From: Cephalotus follicularis
Taxonomy: Eukaryota > Streptophyta > Magnoliopsida > Oxalidales > Cephalotaceae
Direction of reading: 5' to 3'
DNA length: 64,000 bases
Assembly: GCA_001972305.1 (NCBI GenBank)
Contig: BDDD01002677.1
Location: forward strand, 205,301-269,300
The notes under the pieces: generated by a model
What the model was told of the DNA's origin: nothing
Database searches by the model: none
What the model saw: the letters and a program-made list of their open reading frames with translations, nothing else
Position numbers and translations under genes: made by a program
In this document: positions 32,132 to 43,093 of the stretch, piece after piece
How the letters are laid out: each line of letters starts with the position of its first letter
Numbering within the stretch: position 1 is the first letter of the stretch

Positions 32132-34638
32132 TTTATTGCTATTCATTTCTTAAATTGTATTGAAATGGACCCCGAGCCATTGTCCTTCGTTATGGAAGTT
32201 AGCACCCCAGTGGGAGAGTCGGTACATTCCGAATGGGGGTGCAAATCTTGTCCCATAGAGGTCGCCGATCGTGTTTTAATGACGGATCTTATAGTGTTGC
32301 CGATGGGTTAACTTGATGTAATCCTTGTAATGGATTGGTTGGCGGCCCACTATACACATGTGGACTGTTATCAAAAGGTTGTAAACTTCAATATGCCAAG
32401 CCAGTCTCATTTCCAGTTTGTTGGAAATTTGGAGGATACCTGGCATATGTGATGGATGGCAGGAAATGGACATTGAGTTTTGAGGATGTTCGGTTGTCTG
32501 TGAATACCCAGACGCGTTTCAAGAGGAATTGACCTCCTTACCCCATGAAAGAGATGTGGAGTTTGAAATTGATCTCCTGCCAGGAACAGTAACTATATCG
32601 AGAGCTCCTTACCGCATGGCCCCTCATGAACTGAAGGAACTAAAATTGCAATTACAGGAGTTACTCGATAAAGGTTTTGTTAGGCCAAGTGCATCCCCGT
32701 GGGGAGCACCGGTCCTATTTGTTAAAAAGAAGGATGGATCCTTAAGAATGTGTATCGATTATCGACAGCTCAACAAAGGTTACAGTCAGAAACAAATATC
32801 CACTGCACACATCGATGAATTGTTTGCTCAATTGGGAGGGACGTCAGTGTTCTCCAAGATGGATTTGAGATGGGGTATCATGGGCTCAGAGTTAGAGTTG
32901 AGGACGTGCCTAAAACAACATTTAGGTCACGGTATGGGCATTATGAATTCTTAGTGATGCCATTTGGGGTGACCAATGTCCCTACTTCTTTCTTGAGCTT
33001 AATGAACAGGGTGTTTAGCCCGTATCTAGATAAATTCATAGTGGTATTTATTGATGATATTTTGATATACTCCAAGTCTAAGGAGTAGCATGCCTCAAGG
33101 AAGTTAAAGCCTTATGAAGAGAATTATCTTACTCGAATTTGCGGCGATAGTCTTCGCACTACGCAAGTGGAGGCACTGCTTATGAGGTACAAAGTTTGAT
33201 GTGTATATAGATCATAAAAGCTTAAAACATCTTTTCTCCCAGAAGGACCTGAATATGAGGCAACGAAGATGGATGGAATTGCTAAATGATTACAATTGTG
33301 AAATATAGTGCCACCCAGGCAAAGCTAGTGATTATATATCAAGGAAGAATCTATGTTCCCAACAACAAGGAATTGAAGGATGAGCCATTGTCATAAGCCA
33401 ATCGATCCAGTTTCTCAATACATCTTGGGAGTACCAAGATGTACCGAGACTTAAATCTCAACTACTGGTGGAATAACATGAAAAGGGAGATAGCATAATT
33501 TGTTGCTTCATGTCTAACATGTCAACAGATCAAGACAGAACACCAGAGACCAGCTGGATTACTTCAACCGTTGCCTGTGGCATAATGGAATTGGGAGCAC
33601 ATCACCATGGATATTTTGTATCGGGATTACCCAGAACAAGGACTAATCGTGACGCCATATGGGTGATTGTTGACCACTTCACCAAATCTGCCCACTTCCT
33701 AGCAATAAAAAAAAAGACTTATTTCTTGAACGGTTAGCAACCTTGTATATTGTAGAGATTGTTAGGCTCCATGGAGTACCAATTAGTGTGGTGTCAGACA
33801 GGGACATCCGATTTACATCATGGTTCTGGAAGAAATTGCAGACCGAATTTGGTACCCAATTGATTTTTAGCACAGCTTTTCATCCCTAGACTGATGGATA
33901 GTCTTAGAGGACTATTCAAACTCTGGAAGACATGCTATGAGCATGCGTTGTGGATTGGGGTGGCAGTTGGGATGAGCACCTGCCATTGATAGAGTTCTCG
34001 TACAAAAATGGTTATAATGCCATCAGTGGAATGGCACCCTTTGAGCTCTATATGGTAAAAAATGTAGAACCCCAATATGCTAGTTCGAAGTTGGTGAACA
34101 GAGTCTATTGGGCGCAAAGCTAGTGCAAGAGACCACGGAGAAGGCTAAAATCATCAGAGAGAGGCTTCTAACAGCACAATGCGGACATAAGAGTTATGTA
34201 GATCATCGCAGGCAACAGTTGGAGTTCTCCGTAGGAGATCGTGTTTTTCTCAAGGTTTCTCCAACCAAAGGAATTATGAGGTTTGGAAAGAAAGGGAAAT
34301 TAGCCCATGGATTCATTGGACCCTTTGAGATCTTTGAGAGAGTAGGTGCAGTCCCCTACAGACTCGCCTTGCTACCCAGCTTATCAGAACTACATAACGT
34401 CTTTCATGTCTCAATGCTAAGAAAGTATCATCCAAATCCTTCTCACGTGCTGCAGTGGGAGCCGTTTGAATTGAGGACGGATATGAGCTTTGAAGAAACG
34501 CCTATCCAGATCCCCGATCATTGGGTTAGAAGTAAGACCATCCTTTTAGTGAGAGTGTTATGACAGTACCATGGGCTCAAAGAAGTTACATGGGAATGTG
34601 TGCAAGAAATTAAAACATTGTACCCTCACCTGTTTTAA
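32132..34638 (+). pseudogene. pol: pol of element I, with internal deletions
   Basis: It resumes in protease after J. RT is seen from [13 protein letters not shown] and [15 protein letters not shown] to [11 protein letters not shown] near 33060. The sequence then jumps to [11 protein letters not shown] near 33095, so the RT thumb and first half of RNase H are deleted. A second loss joins GKASDYI to SRKN near 33340. Integrase is recognisable ([39 protein letters not shown]) but frame-broken. The C-terminal region 34108-34563 is open (AQCGHKSYVD, KGKLAHGFIGPFEI) and reads to VRVL followed by UGA. The chromodomain remnant continues to PHLF and TAA at 34636. It is not functional. Confidence 0.85.
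34561..34563 (+). other. In-frame UGA at the chromodomain tryptophan (element I)
   Basis: VRVL-UGA-QYH aligns with VKVLW-KNH of D. The context UUA UGA CAG resembles A (CAG UGA CAA) and F (CAA UGA CAG). The frame downstream stays open for 24 codons to YPHLF and TAA. Confidence 0.8.
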
Positions 34639-34668
34639 CCTTAGGGAATCTCGGGACGAGATTTCTCT

Positions 34669-34681
34669 AAGGAGTGGAGGA
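34669..34681 (+). other. Polypurine tract of element I
   Basis: AAGGAGTGGAGGA immediately precedes the start of the 3' LTR and resembles AAGGAGTGGTGGA of F. Confidence 0.75.
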
Positions 34682-35238
34682 CATAATGCCTCAAAATATT
34701 GTGTAAATTGTATATTCTATTGGATAATGGCATTAGGCTTGGTGTTACCTTCTTTTTCTTAATGGGCTGAGCCAGACAATTGATATGCATAATTGGGCCG
34801 ACCAATGCGAAGGAAATGTGTAGCGGGTTCTAGACTCTTCTTCCAGCTGATATATTAGGAAGAATGGGACCTCATATGGTGGATTTTCCGGACAAGACAA
34901 AGGCGATACCTTTGTCTAGAGAGTTCGACGCACTCTCTGCTCTCCTTTTATCCTCTCATCTATGGACTTTGAGGGAGTCAGTGAGAGAGTGAAGTAGAGA
35001 GGGAGAAAGCTTTGGTTAGCACAAGGAATGAAGCGTTGAACCTAAAGCAAGCGAGTAGAGTGTACAGGAAGTAGCAGATCGATGGGTAGCAGCAGATTTT
35101 CCCCAATCTACGACCAATTCCAACAGCCAGTCCTTGTGAATCTCCGAACTCAATTGCTATCAGGTAGGATCTACTCCTATGTCTGAGATTAATATATATA
35201 TATATATATATATATGACTGCTGCGAATGATGTGTGCC
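34682..35238 (+). repeat. 3' LTR of element I, first 557 bp
   Basis: It matches 15144-15700 throughout. The terminal dinucleotide reads CA where TG is expected, two transitions side by side. It includes the donor-like site at 35160-35169 and an expanded TA microsatellite (35191-35215). It stops at 35238 because element E begins there. Confidence 0.85.
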
Positions 35239-35819
35239 TGTAATGTCCCGAATATCCATTCGATGTACTATTTTAGATTCCATTGTAATTATTTGTCGAA
35301 TTAATAAAGATTATGTAATTTTCAACTTGTAATGTTAAATCTTGCATAAAGAGTGTTGAGGAATGTTGAGATGAAGTGAATTACGGAGGAAAAAGGGCGT
35401 TTAAAGTGTTGACTCGAAAGGCTTCTTGCCTAAAGCATCGACGCCAAGGAGATAAGCGTTGACGCTTAAGCCCATGCCCTAAAGCGTTGACGCCATGAGA
35501 TAGCATCGACGCCAAAGAAGTAAAATAACAAGCTTAGGTGATATTGCCTAAACCATCTATGCTAAAGAGATAAGCGTCGACGCCTAGAAGGTCTGACAAT
35601 GCAAACGTGTTAAGTGTCCGCCATTTTGTTCAGACCTGCAACAACAGAAAAGGAAGAGATTGACACATGTGCTTCATGCTGCCGAAGGAAAGAAAGGAAG
35701 AACCATCTGTGCGCCATACAGGCCGGCTGAAAGAGAGAGAAACACACCTCTTTTACATGCATGCGAGGTGGAAAGAGAGAGAGGGAGAGAGAGAGAGAGA
35801 GAGAGTGTGTGTGTGTGTG
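35239..35819 (+). repeat. LTR of E, segment 1
   Basis: It runs from the TG terminus through a proximal TCGACG array (35406-35590) to a GA microsatellite where L inserted. The start (GAATTAATAAAGATT...TGTTGAGG) resembles H. Confidence 0.75.
35406..35590 (+). repeat. Proximal GCGTCGACGC array, LTR of E
   Basis: About eight copies of AAAGCRTCGACGCC or AAGCGTTGACGCTTAA occur at 15-30 bp spacing, starting about 170 bp from the LTR end. Confidence 0.8.
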
Positions 35820-35821
35820 TG
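35773..35821. repeat. GA/TG compound microsatellite at the edge of L
   Basis: A GA run (35773-35805) changes directly into eight TG units (35806-35821) that merge with the TGTAATACCC start of solo LTR L. GA-rich sequence resumes after L at 38613. The TG run probably grew from the terminal TG of the LTR. Confidence 0.7.
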
Positions 35822-38612
35822 TAATACCCTGCTTGTTCGTATGTGCTTTTACGGACTTTTATGTTTCTGTTTACGGGCTTTTAATTTGTTTAATTTTAAA
35901 AGTCCGGTTGCCCTTTGTTTTAGGCCTATGTGATTTTGGGCTGTTTGATATCGGCCTAAAATTTTGATGTGATAATAATATATTGGGTTTATTTTATTTA
36001 ATCAAAATTTTATTTCATTAAAACAATACATTTTATTTTTAAAATCCTTTTACTTCATTTTATTTTATTTATTTATTTATTTTACTTTGCTATTTTTCCT
36101 TCTTTTTCCCTTTTCTCTTCTTTCCTTCCTTCTTCTTTCCTTTCTTTTGTTTCCCTCCTCTACCGAACTCACTCTTCTCCCTCATTATTTTCACACGGTT
36201 ACAATCTTCCTTTCCATTCTCATCCCCTAGAAATCCTCTTTTCTTCCTTCTTAGTCAGATTCTGTCTCTTCTTCTTCCTTTCGTATGAGACATTGCCATT
36301 ATAATATGAATGCCTCTCCTTTCTGAGAAGTCACTGCCAAAGTTGGAAGTGAGAATTGCTGTGTTCTTGTGATTGTCTGTTCTTCATCAAAAATCAGGTT
36401 TGGTTGTCATCTTTTGATTGTCTTTTGAACATATTTCTTTGGCAAGTTTTGAGTTGTGTTGCTTTCTTCCTTGATTTCCTGTTGTCCAGCCGTCCTACAA
36501 CTGCTTTGTAGTGTTCTTCCTGCCATTACAATTTCTATTAAACCATTGGAGGTCAGTTATTTCTTTCTCTACTGTGTTGGATTTGCTGCAATGTTATAAT
36601 TTCGGTTTTATGTCTTAACTGTCCTTTGGCTTTAAATTCCTATGTATGTATATGTTCTTTCATGGTGTTAGTAGGTTGCCAGCATGTTTTGTGTAACTTG
36701 ACATGTCATAATCTGGTTTTAATTACCTGTTAAGTGATAATGAACTGAAATCAGACTTGATCATAGGCTTGTGTTTAGAGAAGTTATTGTCTTCCTTGGA
36801 AGTTAAGCCACTGGTCATCTATTTCTATGTCAATTATGTGTTTATATGTCACATAAATGCCATATTATGTCATATGTTTGTGTCCATGTGTCTCTGGTTT
36901 AGTGTCTTAATCATTTGAATCAGTTTCTATATCAAAATTGTCATGTTACTGATGTTCTGTCATCCAGAACAGTCGGCTGTTCCTGTGGACAGTCGGCTGG
37001 ATTGGATGAACAGTCGACTGCCATATGAACACAGTCGACTGTCTTGGGTTGAGTAGTCGATTGGATAAATGAACCAGTCGACTGCCTGCATTCTGGTTTG
37101 AGTAGTCGATTGGCCCTTGTGATTAGTCGACTGCCAAGTTTCCCCAGTCGACTGGTGCTCTGTAATAGTCGACTGTTTTGCCCAAAAATGTACTGTTTTC
37201 AACTATTTTGCTCCGTTTGTTCTCCGAATCGATCCGAGTCTTTTCAAAACACAGTAATGAGTCTGTTTAATGTTTCTGATGTGTCTTAGACTCTTATACG
37301 TATGGCTTTGGTGTCTTTTAGATTATTGTGCTTCAAGTGGAGTTTGTTTGAATCATCTATCCGTAAGTGCATTGTGAACGCATAAGGTACGGATACATCG
37401 TTCCTTGATACACTCTTATGATCTTATCAAATAAATCAGGTTTGCTTTATGCTATGCTTCTTCATTTATGAAATTGATAATGTTTTTGACATGTTTCGAA
37501 AATGAAGTTGGTTTGACATTTTTAAATGATTATGACTTTATGAATATGATATGAAATGATACGATATGTTATGATCACCTATTTATAGCGTAGTATAAAT
37601 GAGTTGATGATTTGGGTTTTAAAATGTATGATACCGTCGTAAGCGGTTTTCTGATATGTTTTGCGAAAACATATTTTATGTGATTTTAAATTGATTTTGA
37701 TAAATCAATGTTTTCGTAATGATTGAATACTGAGTATTGTACCCACCTATGGGCGTACCATAGGCACGTCGTAGGCCTGACACGGGGACGTGACACTTCC
37801 GTAGCGGTGTGATTAGTCTACGGCGTCTCTGAGTGTTATGAATAAATCCCATGAGGTGGATTTATGGATCCGCTATGTATGATAGAGGCGTATGAATCGA
37901 TTCTAGTATACGTTATGTGATCTGAGGTGTGATCAGATATGTGATATGTGAGAATTGACTGTGTAGTGTCGTACACTTCAATTCTAGTGGGCATGTGGAA
38001 TTAGCGCCTCCCTTGCCAAAGCTATGTTATGTGATATGTATGTGGCTCAGTATGACATATGATTCGTAAATGATTTTGTGAAATATTTCGTAAATGTTTC
38101 GAAGGTTATATGGACCTTATGAAAGTACAAATGTGATTTTATGATTATTTAATTGTTTCAATTACTTAAGATTTCCGTTACGTTATTATTGAAATCTTAC
38201 TGTTTTTAAACTTATCGTTTATTGTTTTTATTTCCCTTATCTGTACTGAGGTTTGCTCAGCCGCGTTTTTGTTTCCATGCAGCAGGTTATCGGGAGCAGC
38301 GGGGGAATGTGTGAACGAGAGATGGCCACCCTATGTGTTTGGATCCCTAGGAGTGTGATCCCTATGTTATGTCTAGTGATCATAAACTATGATACTTATG
38401 TTTTTATGATTTAATTTGGAACTTGGATATGTTTAAGTCTTTCCGGAAATGATTAATTGCTAAGTTTTTAATGTTTCAGTTATGATAAGACCGCCATGTT
38501 TTTGGCTAATAAACTAATGATTTGATTAGATATGTTATGTATATTATTAGATATGTTATGATAGGTTCTGTATTATGTCCCGTGACGACTCCCGCCATTC
38601 GGGGGTGTTACA
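35820..38612 (+). mobile_element. Solo LTR L (2.79 kb), same family as LTRs of C
   Basis: It starts TGTAATACCCTGCTTGTTCG and ends GGGGGTGTTACA. Its order of parts follows the LTR of C: CT-rich leader, donor-like AATCAGGTTTGG near 36394, CAGTCGACTG array at 36970-37175, and CGTAGGCCTGACACGGGGACGTGA near 37770. There is no coding part. The flanks are GA-rich on both sides (GAGAG and GAGAT if the TG run is counted inside), so the target duplication is obscured. Confidence 0.85.
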
Positions 38613-39683
38613 GAGATAGAGAGAGACAGAGAGAGAGAGAGAAAACACCTCTCCATAAACTCTCTCCTACTTCCTCAAGCATGCACCTGGGAAAATAAGA
38701 GAAAAAAATAGAAGGAAATAGCGGAAAAGAGAACGAACATAGTGAGAAAACGGAAAAAGGAGAGGAGAAAGAGAGAAATCATATTCTCCATTTTTGAACC
38801 GGAATAAAGCTTGGAAGCTTTTAAACGAGATTTGGAGTTGAACGGGACTTGGAGTGACTGTACCAGACTTGGGAAGCTCAAAATGCTACTGGTCTGTGAT
38901 CTTAGAGAAGTGGACTTTAATTCCTAACTTGGAATCTGAGGTAGCGATTATATAATTGTATTTTTGAGTTCAATTATAGTGAATGCTCATTTGGTGAATT
39001 GCATGAATGTTGTGGTTGTGTAAATGATGTTGGTTGCTATGAATAGTTAACCTATCATGCATGTTGTGATTTGGGATGAATACGGATTGAGTTGCATGTG
39101 TCATTATGTTTGATTTCCCTTGTGTTACGATACTATTGCGTTTCGCATTGGAGAAGACGATGTTCTTGTTCGATGAACCGTCGATGCTTAGAGGAAAAGC
39201 GTTGACGCCTTGGACTATGATGCGAGAAAATGGACGTTTGGTTCACTGCACCGTCTACGCTTAGAGGAAAAGCATCGATGCCTTGGTCTGATATATGGGA
39301 AGAGGACGTGGGACATGTTGACGTCTAAGGTTCCTACCTTAAAGCGTCGACGCCAAGAGGATGAGCTATGACACTTAAGGGTCCTTCCCTTAATGCGTCG
39401 ACGCCAAAGAGGTAAATGATGGCGCTTAAGAGGTATGTGTTTACGCTTATAGCTTATGTACTAAAGCGTCGACACCAACAGGTAAAGTGCCGACGCTTAA
39501 AGGAAAAAACGTCGACTCCAAGGAGATAACCGTTGACGCTTAAGAGCCTGCCTTAAACGATTGATGCCTAGAGGTTAGGTACTGACGCTAAAAGGGTCTA
39601 TTTGCATTTGGAGCATATGATTTCCTGCACTTTAACTATGGATTGATTTGTAAGAATAAAACAGAGTTTATGGTCATTTTAGG
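38613..39683 (+). repeat. LTR of E, segment 2
   Basis: It continues the GA-rich leader after L. GTGGACTTTAATTCCTAACTTGGAA and a donor-like CTGAGGTAGCG at 38938-38948 match H (63882-63921). A distal array of GCGTCGACGCC and variants fills 39178-39590, downstream of the donor-like site. It ends where the TIR element begins. Confidence 0.75.
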
Positions 39684-40885
39684 TGTTATGGTATTAATAC
39701 ATAATTGGATCATGTATTCTCTTATCTCTCAATCATAAACAACCTAGGATCGCTAATCAACAGCCCAATCAAACAAAACATATAAACATAGAAGGATAGA
39801 GATTATACCAAGCTACCAAACTCCTTCCTTCAAGAATCCGTTCTGAGACTTCAAGCTTTCACTCAGGAACAGACAGCAGTGGAATAACAAACTTAAAACA
39901 ATTCCTATATTACTAATCCTAGTCTAGGATAAATATAGGGAATGTAATGCTCAATGAAAGCAGTACAACACATATAGAAATCAAATAGTGGTGTTTACGA
40001 TAATGGTATTTGCTTTCTCTCTTTTTCTCTTTTGTTCTCTAAGAACAAAGAAACCAGTGTTTACTCTCTCTTTGCAAAACACGTTCCAGACAAAGAGCAA
40101 GACTCAAGTCCTCCTTTCAAAAAACATGTTTCACTCTTATATAAAAACCAGACCAGTGATTTGATCCACCAAATGTGGATCAACATTGTGTCAGCCATTA
40201 TGAAAACGTGTTGAGTGGATTTCATTCCATGAATGCATATCCCGGTTCCATTCCTGGCGATTTAACAACTGCATTACCATATACAGTCGCATGACACATT
40301 CACCAACCATCCAGGTTCACTCACTTTTATGCATCCAACACATACCAAGTTATGATCCACCAATTGTGGATCATTATTAAGCCTGCCAAATCAAGAAATG
40401 TTGTTAATGAAATTCATTCCTTGAATGAATTCCACTTTCCTTTCATTGCTATCATGTCCATTTCTAAAATGCATGACATATGGCTTTAGCAAGTTTTCCA
40501 TTGCATGACTTATACATTATCCAATAATGCAGACATGATATCATGCAAGGAAGAAAACGTTTTCTCTTCCAACAGCAGCCAATGAGTAGATAGATTAGCA
40601 TGTTGTCTTCTCATTTATCCAATGTCATGATCCACACATAATGGATCACCATAATGAAAACATGTTTAACAAGATTTTATTCCTAGAATAGAAATCTCAT
40701 TCCATTCATGTCACCATGACAAATGGTTGTTTCCATTTCCTGTTAACTGTCATATTTGGTTATCCAATAACCATAACACGTCAATGTTGCATGCAACAGC
40801 CAAACGTGTTCTCCATGCAGCCAACCAATGAGAAGAGAAATTGAGAGATAAAATAATAATCCAATTATTATTTAATACCATAACA
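39684..40885. mobile_element. 1.2-kb element with long terminal inverted repeats
   Basis: The left end TGTTATGGTATTAA is the exact reverse complement of the right end TTAATACCATAACA. The similarity of the ends extends with mismatches for about 48 bp (AATTGGAT, then TTATCTCTCAAT). The interior is AT-rich and noncoding. It contains three imperfect copies, near 40160, 40350 and 40628, of a block holding a GATCCACCAANTGTGGATC hairpin followed by ATTCATTCC. The flanks ATTTTAGG and ATATTAGT agree at 6 of 8 positions, so an 8-bp duplication is possible but unproven. It could be a MITE-like DNA transposon or a solo LTR with unusual ends. Confidence 0.6.
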
Positions 40886-42009
40886 ATATTAGTATATTAC
40901 GTCAACTAGACAGTCAAGTAACATCACTAATTCCACCACAATATAACATGTGCTATCACACGTTATATTACAATACGATATATGTATCTGATACATATAC
41001 TCGTGAGGCGGGACCCGAAAGTCCAGAATTAATTGGTAACGATGGTGTGTTACTTAGATGCCTTGCTCTTAAGTAAACTTACCATAAATAGTCCTTGACT
41101 ACTTTTAAGACCCTGAATTTATGACTATCATATTCCAGGTCTGTAAATTAATCCCCTGTTTAACTTCCACAATTAAGACTGTTTCCGATACATCCGATAA
41201 TTTATCCTGACGACAGTTACCGTGTATTATAATCCCTCGTCATCCTCAGCACCGATCATGGCCTAGGGTAAGGATATGTGTCAACCCTATATATGCCGGT
41301 ATCTATAAATCCGTATTTTACCATCAAGACTATCGACATGCCTTTCCGGAAACCCTAGGTTCCTACTCTCCATAACTTGTCCAGGTATTTCAAAGTCCAC
41401 AATGAATACAGATACAATAGAGCCAAACACACTCACATCATGTGTGATGATCCCATGTTGCGCACTCACTTACATTCACATAAATTCTGTAAGACCCAAA
41501 AGCTGCCTGTTTGCTAGCTCTATGAAAGAACTGGGTAGGGCAGAATTCAAAGTCAGACATTCTCTATGCAATGCACAGTAGCCGCTCAAGTCTAAGGATC
41601 AGACAAGCCCGTCAAGAACTTGTTAGACTCATAGAGTCTATACACTATTCTCCCATATGGGAATCTCTACTAACACGGGATATTTGACCATCCAAGTAGA
41701 ATTCCCATGGTGGGTCAAGTTCAGTGTACATGCTCCCACCACGCACCCCGTATTAGCTTTAGGGTTCAACCCAAGTAGCAGTGAGATACTCCACCCTCCC
41801 ATTCGCGGGAGCAAGCACAATACGGAAAGTCTGTCCAGTTCACAAATGTCCAAAGTAAGTGAACCTATGACTTGGAACAGTTAAGTCATAGGGAATAAGG
41901 AAGTCGCTCTCATAGCCCTTGGCTCGACAACCAAACCTTTGTGTCAGGGCACCATATATGTAAGTAGTGACATGCTTCAATTTTGTGATAAAACATATAT
42001 GGCTACACC
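40886..42009. other. Unassigned 1.1-kb noncoding segment
   Basis: This differs in composition from both neighbours: it is more balanced in G+C and has many short imperfect inverted repeats such as AGACTCATAGAGTCT, CATATGGG and CCCATGGTGGG. All six frames are closed at short intervals. It may be the interior of a non-autonomous retroelement inserted in the LTR of E, or part of the same insertion as the TIR element. The right border is approximate. Confidence 0.35.
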
Positions 42010-43093
42010 ATTATATAAATACAATTTGCACAACGTAACATGAATATAACAAGACTGTATATTCGAGCAGAGTATGAGCACATCCAGCCACCTAGTGGCT
42101 TGACGGGTCACACTCTCTCTAACATGATTGTTCTAAAGTGTTTTATCATTTTAGAAAAATGCATACATGATTTTAGTATAAATCGTTATTTTATACCGAA
42201 AAATGTTATTATCCAAAGGATTATAATACTGTTTTAAGATTGATTATACATTTTGAACAAATGTACTATTTCAAGTGTTTTATAACATATAAACTACTTG
42301 AGAAAGGATTGATTGTTGGATTGAATTCTGGATTGTGATTTGGATTGATGTCGTATTAGTCACGGTGGATGAGGTTATCACTGATGGGTAATGGCAGGTT
42401 TGGGCTCTAGGTGCCAGGAGATGGCTAGGGACACCCACACTGGTTACTCAGTCATTGTACGAGTAACATTGGATTGTTGACCTGCTTCGAGTCAGTCGGA
42501 GACGGGGCTGTAGTAGGAGTACGACATCAGTGCCAGGAGATGGCGATGCGCTTCGTACGTAAGGTTGGATTCATTGGTCCTTTGTGGCATGATTGATGGA
42601 TTTTGTGGATGTTGCCACTTGGCATGGTTGCTTACATATTGACAGATATATATACATACATATATATATATATACTTTATCATCATTAACCCCAAAATGC
42701 TTTTATATCTTTCCTACTTAGCCAGTGGATTAGGCTAACCCTATAAATTTCATATTGATGCAGTGGGATCGATATTGACGAGCGTGGTAAGACTGAAGAG
42801 AAGATGGAGTTGTATTTCTTTTGGAATAATGTTTTAAATGTTCAATGTATTAATGAATAATAGTTCATGCTCCGTTTTGAGGGCGATTAACGATGGTTAT
42901 AATGCATTGTTTTTAAACAATTGGTAACATGTAATATGTGATGCATGTTACGTTATTTAAATTCAGCTTATATTTAAATGCTTTCGGACAAATTTATATG
43001 GTTTGAAAGTTTTTAATTTTATCGATTTTGTATAAGCTGGATATATGTTAATTGCGATGACCTCTGGATCGCATATCGGAAACGGGGTATGAC
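42010..43093 (+). repeat. LTR of E, segment 3 (end)
   Basis: It includes GGTGCCAGGAGATGGCTAG (42409-42427), a second GTGCCAGGAGATGG near 42532, a TA microsatellite (42643-42675) and CTACTTAGCCAGTGGATTAGG near 42714; these recur in LTR G on the opposite strand in the same order. The tail CATGCTCCGTTTTGAGGGC, TTCAGCTTATATTTAAATGC and CGGGGTATGAC matches the 5' LTR tail of F. The last base of the LTR is on the other side of D (55072). Confidence 0.8.
43089..43093. repeat. Target-site duplication of element D
   Basis: ATGAC is repeated exactly at 55067-55071. The duplicated bases are the second- to sixth-last bases of the LTR of E. Confidence 0.92.

Larger units (their letters stand above)
15144..35238 (+). 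mobile_element. Element I: old Ty3/gypsy chromovirus split by nested insertions
   Basis: The pieces, in order, are: 5' LTR (15144-17394), gag part 1 (17556-18612), gag part 2 with the start of protease (28871-29398), pol (32132-34638), and the 3' LTR start (34682-35238). The gaps are filled exactly by element C and solo LTR J, each with its own target duplication. The two LTR copies of I match at their starts (CAAAATATTGTGTAAATTG). At 35239 element E interrupts the 3' LTR, and its remaining part is not in the window. I belongs with A, E and F by its gag start and LTR end TGACA. It is the most decayed large element here. Confidence 0.88.

Noticed and set aside
40032-40214. 60-codon frame inside the TIR element
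   Set aside because: Too short, no similarity, and part of an AT-rich repeat region.
39674-42154. TCATTTTAG direct repeat at 39674-39682 and 42146-42154 as a 9-bp target duplication
   Set aside because: It would bracket the TIR element and the following segment, but the inner ends have no matching termini, and an AT-rich 9-mer can recur by chance.
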